A stretch of 64,000 nt of DNA from Lutraria lutraria (GCA_964023205.1 OZ026847.1:4834819-4898818), one strand, 5' to 3'; shown: positions 1 to 21,292, counted from the first letter of the stretch. Translations and numbers: made by a program. Notes: generated by a model from the letters alone, not told the origin.

Positions 1-375
1 AAATATAAGGGACCAAACGATAAAAAAGGGCTAAACTATAGAATAGGGGCCAAACTATAGAATAGGAGCAAAACTATAGAGTAAACTTTAACCGAAGTAT
101 TTTCATACCCTTTTACGCCATTTCACCCTATTGCACTAAAAAAGTATATACATGATGCAGTAATGCATTATATACATTGTAATATCATACGGAGAATAGA
201 ACAAAAAATCGGGACGACAGAAAACAGTTTGTATATATACGTGTATAAATGAATTAGATAATGCAGTCGAAATTATTATGCTATGCATATCATATAAAAT
301 AATGGTATGAGGTTAAAGGTGGTCAATAATCTGATGAAAATCCCCAGGAATCATTTCCAAACAACACTTATATAT
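1..375. other. LPMO 3' flank with short tandem repeat
   Basis: No gene seen. Positions about 30-95 hold three imperfect copies of a roughly 21-bp unit (core aaactatagaatagg). The remainder is AT-rich and probably contains the 3' UTR of the monooxygenase gene. Confidence 0.5.
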
Positions 376-2626
376 CTATAACGATCGCTTCTCAAAGATG
401 ATGAATAATGCAACGGAAAACAATGTGATACAGATTATAACATGGTAGTTTGCAAACACTACGCTCGCCGTATTTGTTTTCACCTGTCCGCAATTGCATG
501 GCTTACACGTGCCGTCCGGATTGTAATCAATGGTTTTGCTCATTTCTTCTCTCTCATCAACGTCTCCGTTTGGTATGGTTACTTCCTTGTCGCTTTCTCC
601 AACAGTGATGTCATCATACCCAATTGCAATATCTGCGCATGCGTAGAACTGTTCTTGTGGTCCACATCCTGTTGACACAATAATAAACTAATTCATTAAT
701 CTTCAAATCTCAAATGTATTTGCGTACACTGGAGACCCGCGATACTTCACGCGACAATTTAAAGCCCCAACAGGAGTATATATGGCAGGTAATGGCTGGT
801 TGCTGGTTTCCCTTGATTTTTAAACTGTTTTCAGCTCAGGGAGAGTTCTTTTTTTTTTAAATGATATTAAATGGTACTTTTAATCACTGAACAAAATTCT
901 GAATGAAGCAAAATGATTCCTTTATCAGTCCAGATAAGAAACTTTAATGAAGATTTAGGTTCTTATATTTTCAAAACAATTCATAACAGAAATTCAAATT
1001 TGAATTAGAGGGAGGAGTTTATATGGTTTAAATCCATCGCCTGCTTCAGCTATTTATAGATTCGGAACAGTAACTCAGCATCTATCACTGATAAAACAAT
1101 GTAGAGAGAGAGAGAGAGAGAGCTCATTTGATAAAACAATGTAGAGAGAGAATTAATTTGCATTCGATAGTCTGATCGGAAGTTGCGTCTTTAAATTGTT
1201 ATCTACATTTACATCATCAATCAAAAACTAAGTTAAAAAGCTTCCAGCGTATACGTTATTAGCCAACATGGAACCTGACTGGCCTACTTCGAACCACAAT
1301 CGAACAAGGACATATAAGTGTGACTTTATCGTATTCCCGAAGAAAACTGTCAATCACTTACGAAGGTAGTCAAACACAAAATCCAAAAACTAAACATGAA
1401 ACGTTAAGACAAAATTGTAAATATACGATAGTTTATGAAATTGCTGCATAGACACAATGGGACTACAAAGGCTCACAGTTAGAAGGCATTAACCCAAACA
1501 TTGAGCATTGCTAATTTACCCCGTGCTACATACCTATACAGCCTATATTGGTGACCGGATCAACGCCCCAACTGTTTCCAGTATTATATTTCCATTGTAG
1601 CACACAATCTTTGCATCTCAAGCCACGTGGAAGTTGCACTGTGTGTGAGACGTACTTCATTTCAGGCAGAATTTCAAAACGAGTCGTTCCATCCTTATCT
1701 GCTAACACATGCTGGTCAAAACATGACTGTTGAACATTTCCCAATGGATCGTCGTTTTGACACAAACGATATTCGAACCAACCCTTGTGGTTAGCCGTAA
1801 GATGAACCTTAATTTCCATGAGTTCGCCAACATGATATTTTTTCACAATCACCCCATTGGCGTATTTACCATCGGGGGCTTCATTATCACGTGGTCCGTT
1901 AATGTTATCACCACAGATGCCGCAACTACCACCATTTTGAGACCACTGTACCTGTAAAACGGTGCGTTTTCTATGACAACCGATTGAAGATTGTAATCAG
2001 AAAAAAAACAAGAATATTTACAATAAGGATAAATTATAATATGTGACTTTACTTGGCCGCGGCTGTGTTCCATGTAAGTTAGTAACTGCTCTGCACTTGT
2101 AAACCAACGATCCGGATTCGAATCACAGTCGCGGTAGGCCAGTCATACCCTCCTATGAAAATTTGACAAAAATAACCATATATCCTCCCTAAATAGAGAA
2201 GTTGCCGGCTCCTAGAGAAAGGGTAAGATAGTACTGGTTAGAATACAGTTCAGGAAAAATGGTAAGGTGAACCGGTCGCACCTTCGAATACAGGCCATCC
2301 TGTGAATAAAGGCCATTCTTTTAAAAATCTTATTTGATTATTTAGAACAAAATTTCCTCCAAATAAAGGCCACCTGTCAATGAAGACTTACTTGTCTTTC
2401 CCAAAGGTGGCCTTTGTTCACAGGTTTGACTGTATTTATCAAAATAAGACCATACCGAGAATCCTCCACAGAACAACTGATTGTCATTGTAGTTCGGTGG
2501 GTTATCAAATCCAAACCGCCACATTGTGGATCGTGATGGAGGCTGATTTAGTCGTCCGTGTCCATTGACAACCAGAGCAACAGAGAAGCAGACGACAGAT
2601 ATAAGAAGTACATGTAAGTCCATCAT
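376..2626 (-). CDS. AA15-type lytic polysaccharide monooxygenase, membrane-anchored, 3 exons
   Basis: Copper enzyme of the AA15 family (chitin/cellulose-cleaving LPMO), predicted to be extracellular. Exons: 2456-2626, 1534-1951, 376-668; phases 0 and 1 join in frame to give about 293 residues. Residues 1-22 are a signal peptide, so His23 (start of HGRLNQPPSRS) becomes the mature N-terminus, the first ligand of the copper histidine brace. His112 in TANHKGWFEYRLC is the expected second ligand, and WKYNTGNSWG near residues 177-186 is a typical family motif. Many Cys residues suggest disulfides. After the catalytic domain (to about residue 210) comes an acidic linker, a CKPCNC motif and a hydrophobic stretch near residues 271-288 ending in EKRSL. 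This suggests a type I membrane segment, less likely a GPI signal because the tail ends in charged residues. Family assignment is strong; the substrate cannot be read from sequence. No clear AATAAA was found just downstream. Confidence 0.9.
1089..1150. repeat. (AG)n microsatellite with duplicated flank in LPMO intron 2
   Basis: Positions about 1102-1122 are an AG run. The preceding sequence tgataaaacaatgtagagag occurs twice, near 1089 and 1130. The repeat lies in intron 2 (669-1533) and is likely a slippage product. Confidence 0.7.
2045..2270. repeat. tRNA-derived SINE in LPMO intron 1
   Basis: A tRNA-like head with a box-B-like ggattcgaatc near 2112 is followed by a body (atgaaaatttgacaaaaa; agttgccggctcc) and a tail (gatagtactggttagaatac). 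The same body and tail recur at 50440-50640 and partly at 61310-61600, which defines a dispersed family. The limits are approximate. Confidence 0.65.
2246..2432. repeat. mariner-type MITE fragment beside LPMO splice donor
   Basis: The right end reads cctttgttcacaggtttgac followed by tgTA. This is the reverse complement of a TIR starting CAGTCAAACCTGT, typical of Tc1/mariner-derived MITEs. The sequence inside (gaataaaggcca, ccacctgtcaat) recurs at 19090-19224 and, as weaker fragments, elsewhere in the window. The left limit is uncertain and abuts the SINE tail. The right end is about 23 bp from the exon 1 donor (2455). Confidence 0.6.
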
Positions 2627-4796
2627 TCTGCAATAAACAAAATGAAAACTACGAAGTATTACAATGTTATTTTTTTCATGTTTTTTTTAAAGTTTAAAGG
2701 ATTACAGACCCTTTTACAAGCATTCATTTCTAACCATCAAACTCTTGTTTATTTTTAATGAATATATAGAATGAATCATTTATAAACCATTCAACACGAG
2801 CTTTTTCTCAATTACGGAATTTGTAAACATGACATTAAAAAAAGCAATCATGAAAAGGGAGAATACAAGTTGGTAAGATTACCTCCCTTTATGATATAAA
2901 ATCAAATATAACTGACACGGGACCAACTATGATTGAAAGTCAATATCTATCAAAAATGATGTTTGAATGTCACAAATTCACAATCCATCAGGATCAGGTA
3001 CCTCTAACATTGAAGTTTGTATTAGGATATGTTATCCTTAAGTCCTGCTTGATCATCAGTGTTTCAGACATGCATATCTAACCAGAGTTCAACGTAAGCA
3101 TCCTTTATGTTAGCAACCTAACTACCTTTATACTTCCTAAGGAGTCCGTGGGTTCAGTTGAATAAGGAATGCGTTTAGTCTATGGACCTCTGGTTCATAA
3201 ATTTGTATCCTGAGCATGGTGCTTGTTCTCTAACAATAAAGCATTTCGTCGGCTTATTTCTAAAAACCCGTAAGTCATTTTTTTCATTTTGAAAAAAATC
3301 ACACTTGATGTTTGGCGTAAATAATTAAGCGAGTTACGGGTTTGTGGAATTCTGATTAAGCCTATTTAGGGGAAATCTAAAAGCAGGTAAGTAACTTCAT
3401 TGTGAAGAGCTCATCGACACGAAAACAAAATGATACAAAAACCACAATATCTCCGAAAAGTTGAGTCACAAGGTTGTATTGATAAGCAGACGATTTGATT
3501 CATGTGGATAACATTTGTACTGTTACAGGATGAAGGGCATTGGATATGCGTACTGTACGCCCGTATACCACTGATATATACTGTTGCTATACCTTCCCCA
3601 CCCCAAATGCTAGCCAAGCAATGTATGATAAATGTTAGTATGTGTAGATGGCATTTTGTTTTTTAAAGTTAAGAGTACAGTTAATAATGTACACTTGTGA
3701 CCTGCGCGTGTAATCCATGAACTGAGTCAAAAGGCGGGTCCAAATATCCCGATTTCTTTGAAATTTAAATCATTTTCAAAATAATTTTCTTCAACGGTCA
3801 TATAATACCCACCAACACAAAAATGCATATGTTGACTTGAAGGTAGTGTTGCAGTATGCCATCAAAGTGTGTATCCATAATAATAGGTATAAAGTCAAAC
3901 ACATCAGACGATCCACCTTCACGCCTTTCGATTTTGTATGTAAACTTTTAGACCATAAAGATCGGATTACTTAGTAGTCATTTTGGAGGAGTTATATAAG
4001 TTATATTATATGTTTTCTAACTTATAAAACCAACCATGTATACAGAACTATAATTCGAAAACAGTTTATATTTGAGTGTCGATTTTATTGAAAATTATAA
4101 TGATAATGACAACATTCAAAATAAACTACAACCGTTGATACATGTATTGGTTATACAATTATTGGTATGTACAGCCAGAGGATAGATGTACACAGGTGAT
4201 CTATAGCACAGACTGGTCGCACGTGTATCTAATGCTATACTAAATTAAGTTCGAATTGCTAAGTAGAGTTTGTCTGGGTATAGGAAAAGAATGTATGACT
4301 AAACTCCCGGACATTAACTTACCCGTTCAATTAGATAGGGGTGGACAAAAGCTAACCCCAAGCCAGTACCCCCTTTGACATCGGACATCCGATTAATTTA
4401 GATCCATGATTGACCAATCAATAAATATTATTATACCTCACGTGACTTATTTACTCTATAGTCTTATGTGACAATCCGTAATGTTACCCTCTGACATTAC
4501 AATTCGGCCCGCTTGCCATAACGAAACTGCCCTCACGCGCTCACGCGATATTACCGGGTGTCGGGTTTTATTCAATCTCTGTGGTATCGAATACTATCCT
4601 TGTCTAGACACTTAAGGCACTTAGTAGAATATAATTGTAGTTTCATCAGGTTTTTCAGTAGACATTTTGACAGCAAAAGTAACTATGGTGTCAGAAAGAA
4701 GCTTCGTTTCAATTTCTATTATAGTTTTCGTTATATTTGTTAACATATTTGTTGCATTTAGTGTATTTCTTAATTATTGTTTTGTTCGGTATAATA

Positions 4797-4921
4797 AAAT
4801 AAATATCACATCCCACATAGGGTGATAGAACGTAATGTTCACCCTTGACTAAGTAATGTCAATTACTTGTCTCGGGTGAACATTACGTTCTATCACCCTA
4901 TGTGGGATGTGATATTTATTT
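4797..4921. repeat. Perfect inverted repeat, 48-bp arms, 29-bp loop
   Basis: Left arm 4797-4844 and right arm 4874-4921 are exact reverse complements (start AAATAAATATCACATCCC; inner end GTAATGTTCACCC). The loop 4845-4873 is itself nearly palindromic (aagtaatgtcaattactt). A perfect match suggests recent origin or correction. It directly abuts the SINE at 4922. It may be a small MITE, but no target duplication is visible. Confidence 0.9.
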
Positions 4922-5215
4922 AGTGATAACGCGAAGGACTACTAACCGAAAGGTCGTTGGTTCGATATATGTCAGGGATGCTTATTAAGTGTCCCCATCC
5001 CAAATGCCGAGCCAAGTACTGTGTTAAGAAAATAACAGGAAAATGGGTGAGGCGTGTATCGATCGGTGCTTTACACCGGACGCAGTAAACAACCAGATAA
5101 AAAAATATTCGAGATTAAATTAGTAATTTCAATGCACAGTTCTTCTGTACCTCCCCCCCCCCCCCAGCCCCTCCCGACAGATGTGGCTCTGAAATGACCA
5201 TAGCTGTCGAATTAA
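4922..5215. repeat. SINE family B, copy 1
   Basis: A tRNA-like head (aaccgaaaggtcgttggttc) is followed by tgtccccatcccaaatgcc, then a body ending gtggctctgaaatgaccat. Family members at 11515-11855 and 27940-28205 share the same order of motifs. A C homopolymer at about 5151-5165 interrupts it. Confidence 0.65.
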
Positions 5216-6588
5216 AATTTAGTTATCAACTACAAATTATGTTAACTTATTACATGCCCCTGAAAGCCATTACAATTTGTTGAAGTAATTTTAATGAACA
5301 TTTCAACCGGTGATACATCTACATTAATTATTACAATACTTAACTTTTTTAGTATAATTACTAGCATTAAAATCAATGAAAGACTTACACGTTTCCGCCA
5401 AAACAATCCTCAAATCTTTAGATAAAATATTAGTCACATTCGATTTTCGCGCAATACTTGAGAGATTTGAATCGTCAAACAAACACATCAATCCGATTGG
5501 TTTATTTAATGAAGAATATTTCAGTCGCTAATGATGTCACCAAGTTGAGATTAACATCATATGATACCCAAATATGTAACTTGATCAGATTTGCATACAA
5601 TGGATTTCAATGAACATAAATCAAAGTGACACACTGACAACTTAACCATCTTATAGAGCTTACGTAGATTATCGTAAAAGGGCGGAGCTAGGGTGTGATA
5701 CTGTTACCGCTAAATATCAAAAGGTGAACCAATTGGAACTCCTCGGCGTTTGTCTAAAGAGCGTATTTCTCAGTTACGGAAATGCCCGAGTAGTTATGAT
5801 TGAAGATGGACTTGAAGAATACTGTGAAACAAGCATGCCAACGGGATGATGATTGAAAAGTTGATATATCAGCGGAAATTTCCGTAACAACCACAAGTGC
5901 AGTACGCAGTGGAACCCGAAATGAAATATTGAAAACAATGTACGGTGTACACTGTTTTAAAACATATACAAAATGTACAAGAAAGCTGAAGAAACTAATG
6001 CTTTGATCTGTACGAATTTCATTATTTTAAACTTTCTAAAATACATTTTGCAATTTTGGATAAACACTGTATATTTATCAGTAAAAGGTCCAAATATAAA
6101 TAAGGCCTATTTTGCTAACATCAGAGTTTTGCTCAAAGCCAGAAATAAACTTGTTCTGTTAGAATTTGAAATATAAAAAATTAGCAGCTTGTGAAGCCTT
6201 GAGATAAGATCTTTTGCAGTTATGACTGCAAATTATAGTATGTGACTGTGTGTACCAATCCGTCCCGAAGAATTATTCACAACAAAACCTTCTATAATTA
6301 TAAAATCGAATGCGTTTCTTACGGGTAATTAACGGAGTACCAAGTCGTGTACATTTTTAATAGTCACTTGTGCTTGGCGCCGTCTACAACTGCAGTGAAT
6401 TTGCTTCACCCAAAATTTAATAGACACGATGACTAAATTATATTTAGTAAATAAAATGCTGATAGTGTGTAAGTATACATACATATAGAAGTTGCTTTTT
6501 GAAAAATGGATTACCTTTGTATAATGATTTCATAGATAGTAATATTGATAATTATAATTAACGGATTCAGTGTTTCATACTGAGTAGG

Positions 6589-6648
6589 AAAACACCATAA
6601 AAACAACATTATGATGTTAGTAGCATTGTTATTTTGGTGTTTTCTTGT
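6589..6648. repeat. Short inverted repeat, about 21-bp arms
   Basis: gaaaacaccataaaaacaac pairs with gttattttggtgttttc across a short spacer. No other copy was seen in the window. Confidence 0.5.
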
Positions 6649-9125
6649 CTATTGCCTCTTCTCAACCAGATGCAAAGACAGATCTATATCATACATCCGT
6701 AAATTTATGCATTTTTTTCATATTTAAATACATATCTTGTGAATTCATTTTTCTTTAAATCCATGAATTTATGTACAGTAGGGTGGTAACCATAGTACAC
6801 AAATTCAAATCTTGACATAGTTAATTGTTAAATAACTATACCTTACATACAGACACAGTAGTCATGGTAGTGCAAAAATGGATCGGTTTACACATAAGAC
6901 TTAAAATATTTTCGGATATTAGTTTTAAGAGACTGTATGAAATCAGGTTAGCAAATCATACAAAGATAGTTTAAACAACTTCATTTTGAAAACATATAAA
7001 TAAGAAAGTATTAGAACTAAAGTCATAGACTTCTCAATGAAAAAATATATATAAAATATACCTAAGTGCATAAACGGCATAAAATATAATATAAAACAAT
7101 CACACTTTTAGTGTGAATAAGACATTATAATAAAAATATCGAATTACGGAACCGTCCTACTTGGATCATGTTACGTTTTAAATGAACAAGCATAATTTAT
7201 AACAATACAAAAACATATACACACAAAAAACACAAAATAAATTTTGTAAACTAACTACCCATCCTAATTTTGAGAAAGAAGAAATAGAAACAATTATACG
7301 TACGTTAATTATTTAAAAACCCATTCACGTAATATGTCCGCTTGAGTTTTTGCCAACAACCCACGTATTATAGAATAAACAAATCAAACAATTGCTAATG
7401 TAACTGATCTACTAAACTGCGTAGTATAACAATAAGGAAGTATTCATGTTTGTCAACGACCCATTAAATTTTGTTTCACCAACCGAGTGTAAAGGTTTTA
7501 AACTGGATAAAGTAAGATACGTCATATTTTAAAAATATCTTTACCAATATACCCGTTGCAACCACGTGTTTAAGTTTAAATCACGTTTATTACATCGTGC
7601 CTTTTAATTATGCATCAATTAATCCTATATATGTGTGAGAATGAAAATGTAATCAACACTGATGCAGTGAGGTTATTCTTTTCACCCAGTGACAAAATCC
7701 TCACCCCTTTGAATGGAATTCACAAACACATGAATTTTTCTTGAACTTTTCTTGCATTGTTCATAAATCCCGTTTGCGTACATGTCAGTCAAAAAATAAT
7801 CGTGGTCACAATAGTGTTTGGACAGTTAGAACTACAAGTACGTCATTGCTTAAAGTTTCAAGAAATGAAAAATCAAAATTAATCTGTTATCAAGCTAGCT
7901 CTTGACGCATCAGTCAGTATTTTATAGTTTTCTTAAGGGTGTGTGATCACATGATTGAGTTTTGTTTAATTGTTGGATTTCTTATGTTTATAATATACTC
8001 AAACTTTTCTTGAGAGTTAACAAGAAAAGAATATTACAGTGACACGAAGAAAATTAGTTGGTTGAATGCACCCTTATATAATTTATGAGCTGGCTTCTGT
8101 ACCCAAGTCGGTTAAGCTTGCATTCATATCAAGCAGTGATGCAAGATAACAACATTTGTTACTTGAACTGTACGTACTGAGTGCAAAAATAACTTTAAGA
8201 AATTTACAAGGCTATTTCGTAAATTAGTAGACCAATTTGAGGAGGTTAATGACAGATGGTTATCTGCTCCTGAAGTCACTTATCACCCAATCTATCTGTC
8301 TTAGTACAGAAAGCAACATTTCATTTTATATTCAACATAGAAGAACACAAGCTTTCTTCTAATTGCTTTTTAAAAAATATTTAGGCCATAAATCGTTCAC
8401 CAACAAATGAAGAACAAAGAAAATCATCATCTTTAGCATGAGTCAAGTGGTTCCTGACCATCGTCGAAACAATTGATTTCAATTTCCGTTTAATGACAAC
8501 ATTACGATCAAATTATATTTATATACAGACATGAAATAACATGTACATTTTGTAATTCTGGTTTAGTAGAGAACGAGTATCATTTTTGTTAATATGTTCT
8601 AAATTTTCGGAAATTAGATCAAAGATATTTATATATGGCCAAATGTACAAATATTCACCAATCCTTTGTCAGCAACACCAAACAATATTGTTCATAATTT
8701 GTCTAAACTTATACACTATACTACCTTGATTAGGAACTAACATATGTTATACATTTTTGATATAACATCATGTGCTCTTTAATAAACCCATGCTTTTCTA
8801 TTGAAATGATATAAACTGAAACTATTGTTATAATATTTGTTTTAGCTTTTGAAAACATGTTTTCATGCAATAAATATTTGTACTACTTGTATATGCATGT
8901 ACTTCAAACAAAATAGTTACCGTAAGTTCGTTCGAACATAGCTAGATGAAAACAAATAGGCAGATCATTCTAATATACGTGTACTCGTGTGTGTTGAAAG
9001 ATTATTCCATGATGCAACCTATCGTTTGGTCCAAAAATGAGTACACAAAGTAAACAGAGAATGAGGGAAATTCCGACCACGCGAAGTAGGGGATAACATA
9101 AAACAAATAATAACGGGTATGAAGT

Positions 9126-9318
9126 GCACCTCTTGAGTTGACCTGTTCATGTCTACAGAATAGGTTCGAATTTGAATATGTTAACACACACTTTGTAAAA
9201 AAATCCTGCTATGTCGGCCCAATATCGGATTGACGTCGGCAAATGTAGCCGATATTCCGCTGCTTAGCCGACATCGGGCCGACGTAGTGATGCTGGTTGG
9301 GCACCTCTTGAGTTGACC
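9126..9318. repeat. CG-rich tcggccc repeat flanked by an 18-bp direct repeat
   Basis: gcacctcttgagttgacc occurs at 9126-9143 and again at 9301-9318. Between them, 9210-9300 is a CG-rich palindromic block (ctatgtcggcccaatatcgg ... cgacatcgggccgacgtag) that contrasts strongly with the AT-rich surroundings. It is probably a small mobile repeat. Confidence 0.55.
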
Positions 9319-10296
9319 CTGCCATGAATCACCATAACAACCATGGCCAACGACTGCCCAAACCATGATAGAACCCCAACACGATTTAACGACTATATAC
9401 GTTCAATTTCAGAACAACAGCAACAGCAGCATCGGCTGCAGCAGCAGTTTGGAATCGATGGACTGCGCAAATGTTTATACTACGGCGGCATTGACCACAT
9501 AATGCGTTCACCGACGAAAACGAATGTTGCTGTTGTTTTTATCATCACTATATCGTCAACATTATCAAACTTATCATTATCACCATTTTTACCGATTTCT
9601 TTATTATGAATGAATTGTTATCATTAATCTTATCATTAAGATGTTCATTTACAAACATAATTCATTTCCAAAGTAGTATTGGCGAAGCTTTCATAACTAA
9701 AATAGTATAAGAATGCTATGATTTAGCAAGAGTGACAATGATTTTCAAATAATTAAATTACTTGATAAATTAATATGTTATAACATCAAGTAAGATAAAT
9801 AAAACTTTATCAATATCTAACAATAAATAATTCATACATACCTCTTTGTTTGATGTTATCAAGACAATAAACAATACAACAAACTTCTCTAGTCTCATCA
9901 CTAGTATTCATCAAAGATATTATCTTACATGATCTCAATTAATTGTTAAGTACTACTCCATAATTGGTCATTGGGGACCATGTGATGACGAGTATACTTT
10001 TGACCTTATCTAGTAACAACAAACACACTACTGTCAAGTGTTCCTTAATACCACTTGATAACTAATGTTCAAAATCACATCTTACAAAGCAATGGAAACT
10101 TTTCACAATTGTTTGAACTAGAATTTTGTCACAGCTTTGACTAATACACCCACACGCCGCTTTAAAATCTAAGGTATAAAGGTTTTCCAGCGATGTAATT
10201 GGCTGTTAAAACTAGTAGCGAACTTGGTTTCTTTCAAGAGGCAGCTAAATACGATGAGTCTTTCGGCATGACACACAGTCACATGTTTGTGAGCTT

Positions 10297-10705
10297 TTCT
10301 CTCAAGTGATTTCCGAAATCCATCCATTTATGACAAAGTTACTGAGCGGACACGAAAAAACACCCATTGTTTTACCTTTGACCTCTAAGTGTGACATTGA
10401 CCTTGGATGTTACAGACCTGGGTCTTTCGTAAAACATCGTAAGACACATCCTCACATATTCATGAACATTTCTGCCAATTATTTCCAAAATCCACATACA
10501 TATGACTAAGTTGATGAGCGGAATAAAAAAACAAACGATTTTTGACCTTTAATCTCCAAGTGTGACCTTGACGGTATGGAACTTTTTCTTCATTGGACAC
10601 ATTGTCTCATATCAATGAACATTTCTGCCAAGTATTTTTAAAATTCATCCATGGACTGCCGCACACATAGACAGACAATGTGACTCTAGTATACCCCCCC
10701 CCCAT
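10297..10705. repeat. Two tandem units of a dispersed bivalve-type repeat
   Basis: Two related units of about 200 bp each contain gagcggacacgaaaa or gagcggaataaaaaa, then tttgacctctaagtgtgac and catgaacatttctgccaa. The array ends in atagacagacaatgtgac and a C run. This organisation is common in bivalve genomes. The open frame through it is not a gene. Confidence 0.6.
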
Positions 10706-11514
10706 CAAACTTTATTTTTAAAACCAAGGGAAATAATTCATAGAGAAAGTCATACTGTAAGGGAGGTTAATCTTATAATTTATTTCTAATTGAAAAAGCC
10801 ACGATAAAAAAGTTATTGCTCATTTATCATTTGAGTGTAGTATACATGTAGTGTCAAAAGTCAATGTACTTCAGTTTTTCTTTCATTTAGCTTTCAATAA
10901 CATTTTGACGTAGTCTATATATCAGTATTGTAACTACATGTAGTTAATTGTCTCCATGCACCTGTCTATACATCATAGGGTTTTGACAAGTAATGAAAAG
11001 AACACTTTGTACATTATGCATTTACAGTGTACATACATGTTCTAACTAAACAACTGACCCGACATGCACTATACATTATCTGCATTACCTTCCAAGTCAT
11101 TTGGACAAAGTGGATCAGATTTAATACTTAGACATAAAAAGTATGTTACATTTTTTTGTACGTGCTCATTAAAATTAGTGTAAGTAGATTGGATTTATCT
11201 CAACTCTTTAAGCGTGTGGAAAGGTAAAAAGCGAGAAAGTGAATGTACCCGATCCTTTCTTGGGTATAAATTAGGGTAGGCAAACCAGAAACAAACATTT
11301 TTTAGGCCTAAAGGATGTCTACCTGAGGTGAAGGTCATGTAGTATACAAAAAAAACATCAATGCATGTATAACAGTAACTGTTGTACATGGGCGTGTTTA
11401 CATGGGTAAACATATACAGACACTTGTCATACAGGCTTGCAAACGAAGACCACCTTGAAGATTTCATCAGCTTTTGTACTAAGTCTTGTTTTCTCCAGTA
11501 CAGTATACAGTGGG

Positions 11515-11855
11515 AGTGGATTGATGGTCTAAACATTATGCGCTGGACTACTATTCGACAATGTTGTGTATTTGAATCTCAGCTCAACATTTTAAAAATT
11601 CAGGGACGCTTTTCAGTGTCCCTGCCCTAACTACTGAGGCCAAAACTGTGTTTAGAAAATCACTGGAAACAGGTACCAGTGCTTTACACCTGGCACGATA
11701 GAGAACCAGGAAAAACTATAACAGGATAAGAGCAGGGAACCAGGAAAAACTATAACAGGATAAGAGCAGGGAAATGAATGCCTGGTTCCCCTGTATCTTC
11801 TCTCCCATCTCTATGAGGTGGCTCTGAAATTACCATAGCTGTCAAATAGGCAGTT
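11515..11855. repeat. SINE family B, copy 2, with internal tandem duplication
   Basis: It shares cttttcagtgtccctgccc, gctttacacctggcacgata and ggtggctctgaaattaccat with the other family B copies. About 34 bp (gaaccaggaaaaactataac and following) are duplicated in tandem around 11703-11770. Confidence 0.65.
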
Positions 11856-12029
11856 TAAACAACAGATATGCAGTTTTTCAGTGGACTAGTTTTCCAGGAT
11901 TCTCTAACAGTCCAAACCTTGTTCTCCAAAAGTAACTACATGTCAACTCCTGCGAATGAATCATTCCATTCATTAGTGGAATAAGAACAGCCTTGGATGT
12001 GATGTCTTCTATCACAATACCACTAAGAA

Positions 12030-12275
12030 CATATCTGCAGGGTCTGAGGTTATAAAACATGAGATCGGTCTCCAAGCTCAAATCTCATCCGTATAAAGTT
12101 AATTATGATCAGACAATAATTAATATATATCATTGATATATTAGTATGTCAGTACGATCTGAACATGTATTTATGCATTAATCATCTTTAACTTTTTCAA
12201 AAATAATACCTTGAGAATGAAATTGAGATTTGAGCTCAGAGACTGTTCTCAAGTTTTATAACTTTGGGACCAGTG
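12030..12275. repeat. MITE family 'GAGGTTATAAAAC', copy 1
   Basis: The left TIR gaggttataaaacatgagat and the right TIR (reverse complement of ctcaagttttataactttgg) extend inward about 45 bp through gctcaaatctca. A second copy lies at about 25245-25470 and a single end at 49165-49205. Confidence 0.65.
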
Positions 12276-13401
12276 TGCAGAGTATGAGCTAAAAATCTGA
12301 GTTCCGTAGATCTATTACTCTCCTCATTTAGGAAAGAGGGTATGCACTTTCAGAGAAAGCTCAATGCACATACATTCATTTATTTGGTCCGTCATGCCAT
12401 TGATGCTAAACAGAGGCAGTTGTTCAAATGGCAGCATTTTCTCTTAATAAGTTATAACTCTGGTTTGATATTTCAATTTATAAATGCTCAACACAAAAAC
12501 TAAAACAAATTCATGAAAACTTTTTTTATTCTTTATGCATTTATCCAATATTTCCATGCATAATCTGTACAAACTTAATAACACTGCATGAATACATTTC
12601 TTCTACCAGTACATGAATCATATCATAAAATGCACAACTCAACCAAAGAATCATCAGTCATTAACTTTTTCACTACATTAAAGCTCTATATTTCACCTCA
12701 TTGTATGATTACAGGGCTCTACCTTTTTTCAGGCAATTCGTCTGATGAGCAGCTTAGAAATTTAACTTGTTCTACAGCGATTTCAATTCCTATGGAGTTG
12801 ATCTCTACTCGTTATTATGAGCGCATGAACGGATTTGAGCCCTAAGCGAACGCTCTTGATTTAAATGAATATTACCTGGGAAATCAAGTTAATCATGAAA
12901 AATCTATCAAAATCGTAATAAGTGACTTTGCATAATCAAAACGTCCATATATCTAAAGGAGTACTTGAGTAATTCAAAAAAATAACACCACAGCTAGTTA
13001 CATTATATCTATAAAAACTTCTACATGAATGTCATTTTATAAAACATTGTAACATAATAAAATTATTTATCATTCATTTTGATTCATGATCTGGATATAT
13101 AATTTAGATAAATTAATTTTGATCCTATTCAAACTTACTTAAATGCTTAAAAAAAGGACAATTTGGACATATTTATTAGGAAATATTTTGTTATACAATT
13201 AAATTATCGATGAACACCTTGACCTATATTTGTTCATGCTTCAAGAAATCTATACAGGTTCGACTAACATCTGGATAGAAGTCTCGGGTAGCACAACAAA
13301 ACATTGATTCTGATGACTTAAACTGGTAACTTAAGTTTAAACTTGAATAATACTCAAGTTTAATGTACTATTGGAAGGTGAAACCATTAATTAAGTATCA
13401 T

Positions 13402-13407
13402 TTTATT
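13402..13407 (-). terminator. Candidate polyadenylation signal of MRPS22
   Basis: AATAAA on the minus strand, about 31 bases after the MRPS22 stop codon. Confidence 0.6.
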
Positions 13408-13437
13408 TTAAGCACACAATCAGCGCAGAATTCTCAG

Positions 13438-21292
<7,855 letters not shown>

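Larger units (their letters stand above)
2627..13437. other. Gene-poor region between LPMO and MRPS22
   Basis: No convincing exon was found. All open frames are short and lack domain-like composition. The stretch holds a long hairpin (4797-4921), two SINE copies, a CG-rich repeat (9195-9300), a bivalve-type dispersed repeat (10297-10705), a 240-bp MITE (12030-12275) and mononucleotide runs (C tracts near 5151 and 10694). The rest is AT-rich unassigned sequence. Confidence 0.6.

Noticed and set aside
9343..9609. Gln-rich open frame of 88 residues
   Set aside because: A short CAG run followed by AT-driven hydrophobic residues, with no splice context, homology or partner exons visible.
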